DNA of 64,000 nt. Origin: Primulina eburnea. Lineage: Eukaryota; Streptophyta; Magnoliopsida; Lamiales; Gesneriaceae. The stretch's first letter is position 1, and each line of letters begins with the position of its first letter. A program made the translations under genes and the position numbers. This document shows, piece by piece, positions 1 to 10,891 of the stretch. The notes beneath the pieces are model-generated. The model saw nothing but the letters and a program-made list of their open reading frames with translations, did not search any database and had not been told where the DNA came from. The stretch is from assembly GCF_022965805.1 (NCBI RefSeq), contig NC_133105.1, positions 1,240,001 through 1,304,000 of the forward strand. The letters run 5' to 3'.

Positions 1-1646
1 CGGTCGGAATTGAGAGACCCATCTTGCTTCCACAGGAACTTCCGATGACTACCACAAAGAAACTTGCAAGTAAAAATTTTTGAAGACAATACAAGGCTTA
101 GCAATAAGAGATAAATGTATCCAAAAAGGTAAGAAAGTAAAAAAATAATGAACAGGTTTAACCTTGCTTTGGAAAAAATCCAATAAAACAAAATTACAGT
201 GCATGCATATCAAACAAAACTTACAAGAATTCCTTCAAGATCCTGTGAAGAATATCCATGAACAAGCTTCCCCTTCTCTCTTTTCTTATATCTGCCACAT
301 GTTGAAAGTAGTATGACCATTGATATACAAGCATGAGTAAGAAAAGCATCCATTTTCAAAATACACTGACCTTCCTTGTGGCCGAGTAACCTTAACAACC
401 ATCTCTTGATTTTTTTTAGCAAGGACGGACTTTGTGGCAGATTTCACTTCATCCTTTTCATCGCCTGTCATATGGAGTAGAATGTGAAGATCTATATATC
501 ATAACATGGGCCTCAAATGCAGTACAATTTTTTGTTCTTCCTGAAGTACCTTCATCCAAGTTGACATCACCCGCTTGCTGAGAAATTATACAACATATAT
601 GCAGTTAAAAAAGGAAATCATAATAGTACAAAGAACCTTATCTAAAAAGATAAGATATTACCACTTTCAGTTTCTTGAGGATATTATCGAATTGAGTTGT
701 GTCAAATGCCCAAGCATTTGGTTGTTCCGTGCCTATGCCTATATGATTAAAAAATGAAAATTGCATTAACATTTCAATTCAAATAAATAAGTTTACATAC
801 CTAGAACATATAATCATGGCAACCTAAAGTATCCTGCTTGTTCTTCACCCTGACATAACCTTTGATCCCTTGCTTTTCTTTACCCAGTCCTTCTCCTTCT
901 TCCCATCCCTGCATTCATTTGATGGGTCAAACATATGAACAGACATTAATCTTTGAGACCTACACATCAATGTTGCCACTGCAATTTGAATTATGCAGAA
1001 ATAAGATCCTTTTTATCATAAATAAATAACAAAAGCAAACTAAAATAAAAAGCAATTTTTCAGAACAAATATTTTCGCAAAATAGAACTGATGTGTGGGA
1101 ACTTAAAAAAGCAAAAGCCGAATGAAGAAAGTGTCAATTTTAGTTATTCTAACTCAATTTATATAGGAAAAATTATATAAAAAAGCTCGTTTTCACAATA
1201 ACATTCAATCACGTAGCTGCTCAAAGATTGCTTAATGAACTAAGAATTCGAACTCGCGCATTATCCTATCATCATCAAACTGACAAGGACAGAACGATCA
1301 CTCCAGAAATGCATCAGATTAGGAGCAAAATGTTAAATACGTGCGTCATCAATTTGTACAATGATCAGCTCTTTATTCTGAAAATCATATCTAATTCAAC
1401 TAAAAAACATATATCCACATCAGATAGAGCTAAAAAAACCAGATTTTAGGGACGTAAATTTCGTCCCCGAGCCAAGACATGAAGGCAGATGATTTCAAAC
1501 TAAAACGACCCGTAGCAGAATTTACACACGGTAAATATGAAGAGTAATGACAGCGAAATAAGTTATACCATTTGTTTCATCAGGCGGAAGGCGGCGGAGC
1601 TTCGATCAACCCCAACGTAGCGGAGAGGAACTTCAGGAGTCGCCAT
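1..1646 (-). CDS. G-patch domain protein (partial, 3' end outside window)
   Basis: Seven exons can be read on the minus strand: 1569-1646 (start ATG at 1646), 824-908, 662-738, 550-577, 371-464, 225-291 and about 1-62, the last running off the window. The first six total 429 nt, exactly 143 codons. The N-terminus [20 protein letters not shown] leads into a G-patch: glycines in [17 protein letters not shown] (about residues 27-43), then [10 protein letters not shown] and [13 protein letters not shown]-patch proteins bind RNA or activate DEAH helicases in splicing and ribosome assembly. The N-terminal layout matches a small conserved plant nuclear G-patch protein (I recall At3g57910; not checked). 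A lysine-rich stretch ([20 protein letters not shown]) follows. The acceptor of the last exon is the least certain junction. All introns read GT-AG. Confidence 0.85.
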
Positions 1647-3145
1647 GATTTTACAATACAAAGACAAGCGAATCCCCAAACTCTCCCTCCCTCTCTAAAG
1701 CCTCTTTGCTGCAACAACTGAGGGATCGGGAGAGGGGTAGTGTTGGGAAGCAGCAGGGGTTGGTGGAAACCCTAGAAATCTGCAATAGAAGGGAGGAATT
1801 ACACCTACGGTCACGATTTGGCTTGTCTCCCAGTTATCAACGGCTAATAATGGCCTTAATATTATTATTAAGAAAATGGTGGTGTGTTTTTCCGGAATCC
1901 TAATCCAATTATGTATGTATTCGAAGGTACATTCCTTCCATTTACATCTGATTAAAATCCTAAAGAACGGGTCTTATGTGAGACCGCCTCATGGATCCTA
2001 ATTTGTGAGATATGTCAACTCTACTCATATTCACAATAAAAAATAATATTCTTAGCATAAAAAAATAATATTTTTTCATGGATGACACAAATAAGAGATC
2101 CGTCTCATAAATACGTCTCGTGAGATCGTCTCACACAAATTTTTATCCATCCTAAAAAGCCCAGAAATTTAAAAAATTCTTGCTGAAAAATCAAAATATG
2201 TCAAAATCATGACTTTTTATTTTCAAATGCGCTAAATTAAATATAAAAAAAACAATATTAAATGTAATTTATTTTCTAAATATTACTGGATAATCGAAAT
2301 GGTAATATTTTTATTTTGATTATAACAACAATTCATTAGCATATTGCCATAATATTTAAGCAATAAACAAGATAGTAATTTGGAACGAGAGTATAAAAGT
2401 TGTAGTATCTTCTCGAGTATAGTTAGCAAAATGAGATCAAATTGTTCTCAGAAAATTTATTTCTCAATTTACAACGTAGTCAATTTAGTCTATCTCGCAA
2501 CATTATCGATCATAAATAAGTCTGTATTTTTGACAAGCTTCTTTTTACAGAAATAATTGTTACTGATATGGTAACAAAATATCACATACAATGTAAATAT
2601 TTAAGAATAAATCATTTAATTCCGTAAAAAATGATAAATCATTTAACTCCGTAAAAAATTGTATCATATGAGCTGCTTTTTGTTGTTAAATGTATGTCAC
2701 GATCATCAACTTCAAACACAATTATCACAATTAATATCTACACGTCCACCATGATTCAAAATTGTTGAATCTTCATAAAAGACTTCATCGAAGTGTTTAT
2801 AAAAACAAGAGTTCATCAGAACTCAACAAATACCAAAAAATCTTTCAAATCGGACTTCAAGAGAATATATAATTTGATTAATTATAGATATAAAATATTC
2901 AAATTGGTCTTTTTTTAATTTAATATTGGATAAGATTTTTTAAAAATGTCAGTGGATCACCGGCCAACTCAACATAATAATTTTTGTTGAAACAGTTGAT
3001 ATTCAAATAACGATGATTTTTAGAAAAAACCATAGATTTAATAATGAGGATTAATAATAATGATACAAATCATTTTTCCCCGATTTTTTTAATTTAAAAT
3101 ACGAACCACGCAAACACAAGCGCCGGAGGTAAGAATCGATAAAAA
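1647..3145. other. Intergenic: shared upstream region with one MITE
   Basis: AT-rich spacer between the divergent G-patch gene and the ispF pseudogene. 1647-1750 is likely 5' UTR and promoter of the G-patch gene (a CTCCCTCCCTCTCT tract lies at about 1680). A MITE occupies 1966-2148. A near-duplicate of about 20 bp containing ATCATTTAA.TCCGTAAAAAAT occurs at about 2607-2658. I see no coding exon. Confidence 0.6.
1966..2148 (-). mobile_element. 183-bp Mutator-like MITE, copy A
   Basis: Terminal region TGTGAGACCGCCTC on the left and GAGATCGTCTCACACAA on the right, with the family's AT-rich core (CACAATAAAAAATAATATTC). It is flanked by ATCCTAAAG (1957-1965) and ATCCTAAAA (2149-2157), an 8/9 match that is best read as a 9-bp target duplication. 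Confidence 0.75.
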
Positions 3146-4107
3146 TTGGCAGTAGCCACTTCACTCTATCGCACGACTCAGCTCCGCAGCAAGACCTTCC
3201 CGAAACAACTATTTACCGGAGCGTGTTATACACGGAAAACGCTTCCTTGTCATAATCCCACGCTGAAATCCTCCCCTTTTCCGCCGGTTGCGGTGGCCGC
3301 ATCTTCCATCTCCGTCCAGGCCGAGCCGCGGACCACACCCGCCGCTTCGGCAAAGGTTCTACCTTTTCGCGTTGGCCACGGTTTCGATCTCCATCGACTG
3401 GAGCCTGGGTATCCTCTCATCATTGGTGGTGTCAATATTCCTCACGATCGAGGCTGCGAAGCTCACTCCGATGGTATATTCATACGTTTGTTACATCACA
3501 CTAATGTCCATTTGTTTAAAGTAGTATTATCTATTAGTTTGTTGCCATTTTAATTTTCGCAAAAAACACTAATTTGAAGTGGACGCCTGTACTATGTCTA
3601 GACGACATACCATATATTCATAATGTACATACTGTATTTGGTATATTTCAGATTTATCCTTACGATCTTTTCGTAAAGATCGATTGCCTCTCAGTATTTT
3701 TGCTTATCATGGATCAAGAAAATGAATTTTACTAAGTGCTTCACTAGTAGATTTCTGCTAGGCCTTAACTTGCAAAACCTGACTCCATTACATAGTAGCT
3801 GTACCGGGGTTTGAATTAAAGGAAGGGTGGTTTTCAAATCTATCTTTCCCTGTGAATTTTGGTTCCCTTCTAGGTTCGACTGATGCACGAGGCAGGTTAT
3901 GAAATCGGTAACTTAGATGCCACTTTGATCCTTCAAAGACCAAAAGTTAGTCCTCACAAGGAGGCTATCCGAGCCAATTTGTGCCGTCTACTCGGTTCAG
4001 ATCCCTCTGTTATCAACCTCAAAGCAAAAACCCACGAGAAAGTTGATAGTCTCGGGGAGAATAGAAGTATTGCTGCTCACACCGTTGTTCTACTTATGAG
4101 GAAATAA
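3146..4107 (+). pseudogene. ispF: ispF pseudogene (2-C-methyl-D-erythritol 2,4-cyclodiphosphate synthase): start codon and middle exon lost
   Basis: IspF is the plastid MEP-pathway enzyme that cyclises CDP-ME 2-phosphate. The first exon (3146-3473) encodes a transit-peptide-like N-terminus, then [19 protein letters not shown] and CEAHSDG, which includes the Asp-x-His metal ligands. The last exon (3874-4107) encodes VRLMHEAGYEIGNLDATLIL through THEKVDSLGENRSIAAHT to the stop. The middle exon, which in the family carries GDVLLHC (third metal His) and the DIGQIFPD region, is absent: the 400 bp between the two exons contain nothing like it. The codon where ATG should be is TTG (3146-3148), an in-frame TAA lies just before it, and exon 1 has no other Met. 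Direct splicing of the two exons shifts frame and soon stops. The surviving exons are otherwise open, so the decay looks recent or the locus is a partial duplicate. A functional copy is expected elsewhere. Confidence 0.85.
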
Positions 4108-5598
4108 TCTACTTCTCTCTTTTTTTTGGATCGGTATTATACTCCCTGAAGTGTATGAATTGTGTACATTTTATGAGCTATACGTCCTTACTCTTCTACC
4201 AGAAATAACACAATTGCTTAAAATTAATTTTTTTTTTTTACTGAGAGAAAAGAAGGAACGAGGAGCTCAAAGAACACAAAGTTGACCAAAGAAAATTTTT
4301 AATTAAATGACATTTGTTCGCCGAATGGTCTGGTCAATCATCTATGCAGTCTACGAGTGGACGTGAGGCCTTACGTATGCTTATTATTTTTGTATCTAAA
4401 AAAAATTCAAGAATAGTATATATGACTTATTCATTTTTATAACATATGGAACACATCTTTTCCACGAGCTAATATTTAGTTTTGACAACGGAGCTTTCAA
4501 ACAATTGTTGAGGAAAAAAAGGGCATTCTAATTTATAAATCTAAAAATTGGTCAGAAATCTTCGTAAAAATAAAAAAACTCACTTATTAGAAAATCTTCG
4601 AGTCCAAGTGGAGCCCGACTTATGGTATTTTTTGCCTAAGAAGTAAGAAGTGGGACAGGAGGAAAGTCACACGAGATGGACCAAATGTTCGACTGGTCTT
4701 ATCAATTCTTCCATTTTATTTATTTTCCGGAACTTACGAATTTAATTTTGTAATTATGTTTTCGAAGATTGACTTTTCATCTCAACTGCGCCTGTTCCCA
4801 GCAGACACTGGTCAGAGATATTCCAATATACATAAAAAAAAATTACTGATGGCTGAGTTGATAAAAAAAATATTTAATCATCGAAGATTCATTTACGTAG
4901 ATTGGGTGGGCGATGGCAGCAAAATGACAAGCTCTGTTATTTTGATACAAATAGATTTTAAGTTATTTTAATGGATACCGATAAATATTATATAATATAA
5001 TGCATGTACAATTAGGAAAATGTAAACAGACAAGAAACCGAGGTTGTACTCTATAATGGTTAAATCCCGCATAAAAATATTTGTCATGTTTTATTTCTTC
5101 ATTTAACCATAACCTTTAACCGGCCTAGTATTACAACAAAATAATTATATATTTGCTGTAAAATTGTTAAATTATTTGGTTACACAACACATGCATTAAT
5201 ATTTTTTTGTAATTCAATGAAGTATCATTTTTCAAAATTCAAAATTCAAAATTTACTTTGACTTCAAATTAATCCAAGTCTTAGCTTTCATATTATATTA
5301 GACAATAACGAAAACATGGTTTATGACTATAAAGTAAATTCAAAGCCGCCTAAATGTTTCCAGTTTAGGCATCTAATTTAGTGAAGATTTGAATTTGTAA
5401 TGTGTTCTTCATAGGAAGCTTCACATTCAATGAACAGATTTGTGGTACTTACTATAAGTATTCACCCATTCCACATCTTTGAAAACATATTACTCAGTAA
5501 CAACTAGCAAATCCATTCATTCTTTAGTTATTTTATTCGTTATTTCATTTGTGCAACCTTCCCCAAGTTTGCAGTTGAAGTTTTTGGAACTGAAACTG
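4108..5598. other. Intergenic: upstream region of ACC synthase
   Basis: AT-rich spacer. The 3' flank of the ispF pseudogene is followed by about 1.4 kb without recognisable exons. CTATAAGTA at about 5454-5462 is a plausible TATA element for the ACC synthase gene, whose ATG is at 5599. No repeat family was identified here. Confidence 0.45.
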
Positions 5599-7844
5599 AT
5601 GGAGAACATGTTGAAAAATCGAGAACAATTCTTATCCAAGATTGCGACCAACGACGGTCACGGAGAAAACTCGGCGTATTTCGATGGTTGGAAGGCTTAT
5701 GACATGAATCCTTATCATCCCACCAAGAACCAAAACGGGGTTATTCAAATGGGATTAGCAGAAAACCAGGTATTTTTTATTTTATTTTTTAAAAAGTGAA
5801 TCTCTCCCTTTCTGCATTATCTTCAAGAATATTATATCTAAGTTTATTTGTAATATAATTTCTTTTTTGTTCGTTTTCATGTAGCTTTCATTTGAGTTGA
5901 TACAAGAATGGGTTAAGAACAACCCAAGGGCCTCAATTTGCACCGCAGAAGGTGCAGATGAATTTAAGGATATTGCAATATTTCAAGATTATCATGGCTT
6001 ACCAAAATTCAGAAATGTAAGACAATCAAGCCCTTTGATATTTCATTTTTTGATAGATTATCATTAAATTCTTGGATTACATGAATTTTGAAAGGGTGGA
6101 TTTGCAGGTTGTGGCAAGATTCATGGAGAAAGTGAGGGGAGATCGAGTCCGATTCGATCCGGACCGTATTGTGATGAGTGGAGGTGCAACAGGAGCTCAA
6201 GAAACACTGGCTTTCTGCTTGGCTGATCCTGGTGATGCATTCTTGGTCCCGACTCCTTACTATCCAGGGTATGAATTTTGTCTATCAAAGCTCGACGATT
6301 TAGTATATTTAAGGACAAATTTTATATTACTAATAAAAGTTGTGGACAAATTTTACAAAACAATTGCAATAAAAGTCAGCAAAGTTCCTACTTGCACATT
6401 GATGGAACAAGTTAAGTAAATTATCGGAGGAAGCAAGATAAGCTACTCAATGTTTTTATAATATAGACCCTCAAGTTTACTTTCCATCAAATGACAAGCA
6501 CATCAATTTCCATGACATAGGGATGTAAATTCATGAGCATGCACTCAAGTTTAATTTGATTTAAAAAAAAGAATGAGAGGGACGATTTAACCTTTTGAAA
6601 TTTTCATTGAACAGAATATAGATCGTTCCCCCATATTTCAATTTCAGTACAATTGATCCCCTCCCCTTATTAATTTTTTGAACCTTCAAACATATGTTGA
6701 AACGATTTCCTGCAAATATTCAAAATCTTGAAATATGAACTGAACTTCAAGATTCTTTGCGTTTGTGCCTACAGATAATATATTTCAAAACATATCGATT
6801 CACATGATTCTACTCTTAACAAATTCACCACATTCATGCAGAAACGATCGAGATCTAACATGGCGAACAAGAATACAGCTAGTACCCGTCGTCTGCGATA
6901 GCTCCAACAATTTCAAGATCACTCGAATCGCCTTAGAAACCGCGTACCAAACAGCTCAAGAATCGAACATCAAAATAAAGGGTTTACTTCTAAACAATCC
7001 ATCAAACCCTTTAAGCACAGTACTAGACAGAGAAACCTTAACAGACTCATTAAGCTTCACTAAGGAGAAGAAAATACATTTAATTTGTGATGAAATTTAC
7101 TCCGCAACAGTCTTCAGCCAGCCTGGTTTTATCAGCATAGCCGATATAGTCCAAGAAAACATAGCAAGCTGCGACTTGGATCTTATCCATATTGTCTATA
7201 GTTTGTCCAAGGATCTCGGTTTCCCTGGATTCAGAGTCGGTATCATATACTCATACAATGATATGGTCACAGATTGTGCGAGAAAAATGTCGAGTTTTGG
7301 GCTTGTTTCTACTCAGACTCAGCACCTGATAACTTCTATGCTGTCGGATGACGCTTTTGTGGACAAATTCCTCAAAGAAAGCTCAAAGAGATTAGCCACG
7401 AGGCATGGTTTGTTATGCGGAAAACTAGCTAAAGTTGGGATCAGAAGTTTGAAAGGAAATTCCGGGCTATTTTGCTGGATGGACTTAAGAAGGTTGCTAA
7501 AAGAAAATACGTTTGAGGCAGAAATGGAGCTCTGGAGAGTGATAATCAATGAAGTTAAGATCAACGTCTCGCCTGGTGCATCATTCCATTGTTCTGAGCC
7601 AGGATGGTTTCGAGTTTGTTTTGCAAACATGGATGATGAAACCATGATGGTTGCAATGAATAGAATACTTAAATTTGTGATACAAAGCAAAGAGATTGAG
7701 GCAAATAATACAAGGAAACAATGTTGGGGAAGTAAGCTTGAAATTAGCTTATCTTTTAGGAGATCGGATGAATTTTTTATGGCGCCTCACAAGATGTCTC
7801 CTCACTCGCCTATGTCATCGCCCCTCGTTCGAGCCAAGACTTGA
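5599..7844 (+). CDS. ACS: 1-aminocyclopropane-1-carboxylate synthase, type 1
   Basis: ACS is a cytosolic PLP enzyme that converts S-adenosylmethionine to ACC, the committed step of ethylene synthesis. Exons 5599-5769, 5885-6016, 6108-6268 and 6842-7844 join in frame to 488 aa, the normal length, with the 4-exon layout typical of the family. Visible signatures: [83 protein letters not shown], and the PLP-lysine motif [14 protein letters not shown] (Lys near residue 278). The C-terminus has the type-1 layout: [11 protein letters not shown] (CDPK-type serine) followed by [14 protein letters not shown] (MAPK-type SP sites). Phosphorylation at such sites stabilises type-1 ACS in other plants. Small departures from the usual consensus are YYPGNDRD (normally YYPGFDRD) and [12 protein letters not shown] (normally NPLGT). 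The ATG at 5599 is the first Met before the conserved block. It appears intact. Confidence 0.95.
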
Positions 7845-9544
7845 GCAGCTTAAATCTTCTGCCCAGTACTTGGATATTTTTTCTCGGCCAAACATAGTGA
7901 ATCAATCAGTTCAGTTGATAGTGCAACTCAAAATGTAACAAAAGAATAGGAATATGGTTCGTTAACATAGACTTCCAATAAAACAGGGTAGCTTAAGCAT
8001 TTTTTTCCTCAAAAACTTTAACTTTTTTAAACCCATTTTGCACACGATAAATTTGGGTCAAAATGGGATTCAGCTCACTGGACAGGAATTACCATTGTCG
8101 TATTAATCTAAGCAGATAAATGTTTCCTTCAGAAATTTACAGTGTGGTTCACTCTGGGTAACGGTAAATTTCCTTTTATTTAACATTTTAATTTCTCTCG
8201 AATGAAAAGTTTTATGATTCGGTATTTGATACATGAAAAAGATTAATGTTCATTATCCAAAGTTAATAATATTAGCATAAGAGTTAATATAAGTAAATAA
8301 AGCAGCAACCAAACCTGCTGCTGAATTGAAAATCTCTTAATAATATCTAATATATATGCTTACATTAAAATAGACTCGACACTTATTGAAAATACATGGG
8401 TCACCGATTGGCCCAAATACATTTTAAATGGATCATGAGGCCCATACTCGATTCAAGATTCGGATACATTGTTGGCTATTTTCCCGAGCCCGCATTCCTT
8501 GGCATCATCCCACCCTTAATAAACTTTGCGATTTTTTTCATTTTTTATATTATGCTGGGGAGTGGAGCTCCACGTTATTAAAAATGTTTTTGTCACTAAA
8601 ATAATCGAAAAAAGCTTTTCGATTTTTTTCTTACAATTGAAAAAACATGATGATGAATTTTCTTATTCAAAATTTTTCACGAGGGTTTTTTTTTTGGGGG
8701 CCAAAACACAGCTATATGATTGTTATATTTAACAGAAACATTTGACGAACTGAATTAATTAATCTCCTATTATATTCTCTGCTACATTTTTTTTTTAAAA
8801 AGAAAAAAGAAAAAAAAGGGGGGGAGGTCCCATGTTGATTGATGATTTAAAGACTAGTACCCTAGGTGGGCTCAAGTAGGCATTAATGTGGCCCATGTAC
8901 AGCCCAACAAGTCAATGATTTTTATACCTTTCAACTACCATATTCCCCCACTCGTGTACCTGTGAGGCAACTGGCAAGCAAGCCACACTTTGCTTTGCAG
9001 AATTAAATAGCGTATTATATATGCACATGCAAATTCTTGTGGCGTGACTAGATTAGGGACTCTAAGCTATTCTCGATTTTTACATACATAATGATATAAG
9101 AAATAAGTGGTTCTTTGAGTCTATTTGTTTCTTTGCGATTTTGGTCATCAATAGTCTAATTTTTTAATTAATTTTAGCAATTTCAGTACTTTTTAAGATT
9201 GAGGAAGATTCAAAGATTTAAAAAAAAAGGTTTTAAAATTTTGTGTTTTTCAAAACGTCCGTGCTTGTTTATCACGTGTTGGGAAAAATTGACGAAACAA
9301 TATAAACACATCGATAGGATTTGTCCCCTTCTGCATGACCTTTGAACCGATATTATCCACTATTCATATTCCAAAATAAAATACAAAAAGAATATGGTCC
9401 ATGAAAATAAATTTATTTAAAAATTTTTGTGCACTTCTGTTTTTTCAAACAAAGGAAACTACGGAATTATTCCCCAAAAATATCCTGTTTTCCATGTGTA
9501 ACGAATGAATATTTCCTAAAAACACCTTTACTCAATTAAATTTT

Positions 9545-9728
9545 GACAAAAATTTGAGTAAGACGGTCCCACGAGACGTATTTTGTGAGACAATATCTCT
9601 TATTTGAGTCATCCTTTAAAAAATATTACTTTTTATGCTAAGAATATTACTTTTTATTATGAATATTGGTAAGATTGATCTGTCTCACAGATAAAGATTC
9701 GTGAGATCGTCTCACAAGAGACCTACTC
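9545..9728 (+). mobile_element. 184-bp Mutator-like MITE, copy B
   Basis: Begins GACAAAAATTTGAGTAAGAC and ends CGTCTCACAAGAGACCTACTC. The core TTATGCTAAGAATATTAC matches the other copies. Flanks TTAAATTTT (9536-9544) and TTAATTTTT (9729-9737) agree at 8 of 9 bases. Confidence 0.75.
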
Positions 9729-10125
9729 TTAATTTTTTTTTTTTTGGGTGCAGTTCCACGGTATTTAGCTCGAGTTGATCTTTACTAATATATGACTTTT
9801 TTATGCCATTAATTAATCTAAAGAGACTATATATTAATTAGGGTAGTTGGAATATCAAATTTCGCATTGTATTTCAATTTTCTTTAATCCGGTCTGATTA
9901 GTAATAGTAGGGATCCACCCTGAAATTCTGATGATTAACTCATTATTGGACTTTATTTATCCTCAATGAAATATATTTTACATTTAGCCTGAGCTTTTGA
10001 GCCCACGACTAATTATTTATTCTTATAAGCAATATGTTTGTTTGGACTAATCTCCAAACAATCAATAGTTTAGTGATCATATATAATTTCATTAGAAAAA
10101 AACAAAATAGTTACAAAAGGAGTCT

Positions 10126-10311
10126 GACAAAAATTTGTATGATACGGTCTTACGGGTCGTATTTTGTGAGACATATTTCTTATTTGGGTCACCCATTAAA
10201 AAAAAACATTACTTTTTATGCTAAGCGTATTATTTTTTATCGTGAATATCGGTAGGATTGACCCGTCTCAAAGATAAAGATTCGTGAGACCGTCTCACAA
10301 GAGACCTACTC
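10126..10311 (+). mobile_element. 186-bp Mutator-like MITE, copy C
   Basis: Begins GACAAAAATTTGTATGATAC and ends GTCTCACAAGAGACCTACTC. Flanks AAGGAGTCT (10117-10125) and AACGAGTCT (10312-10320) agree at 8 of 9 bases. Confidence 0.8.
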
Positions 10312-10891
10312 AACGAGTCTTAATTAACGATTTTAAATAATCAAAAATGGTCCTAGCCTTCTCATACAACATTTTGTGATATAAATCAAGAAAGAGGGAA
10401 GTCATATATCTCTTGGAAAATTTAAAAGTAGCAAAAAATATATATCCCTTTGTTGACAATTGAAAAGCAACACATTTATTTGGGAGAGAATGGAGGACCA
10501 CAACGATGAGAATATAAAATTAAAGGTGTTATTTGCAACATGGTAGATGGCACGTTTGGTACAGTTAACGTAGTTCACAATTAAATGAATGAACCTGGCA
10601 AGAAATTTAAGCAGATTAAGTTCATTTATAACCAACACCAAATTTCACATGCGCAGATTAATTAATTTCGTTTATAACCAACACCAAATTACACATAAAT
10701 ATGATTAAGTTGGCTATCCCAATATTTTATGTATACCAGTACCTGTAAAACATATATAGGTTTTTCTACTGCCATCACCAAAACCTTTTTCTTGAAACTC
10801 CCGGCAAAAATAACTTCGCCGACAAAATACAAACTTTCTTGATTTTTTTTTAATCTCTTTTCTAAAATTTTCTGGAAAAAGAAAATTTGAA

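Larger units (their letters stand above)
7845..10891. other. Intergenic with two MITE copies
   Basis: Spacer between the convergent ends of ACC synthase and the BELL gene. It is AT-rich and holds MITE copies B (9545-9728) and C (10126-10311), a poly-purine tract at about 8795-8825, and a duplicated phrase TTTATAACCAACACCAAATT at about 10625 and 10671. I see no coding exons. Confidence 0.6.

Noticed and set aside
3474..3553. Exon 1 of ispF reading on through [14 protein letters not shown] as a replacement for the missing LLH block
   Set aside because: The reading passes through a good GT donor, shows no further similarity to the family and soon stops. The LLH is chance.
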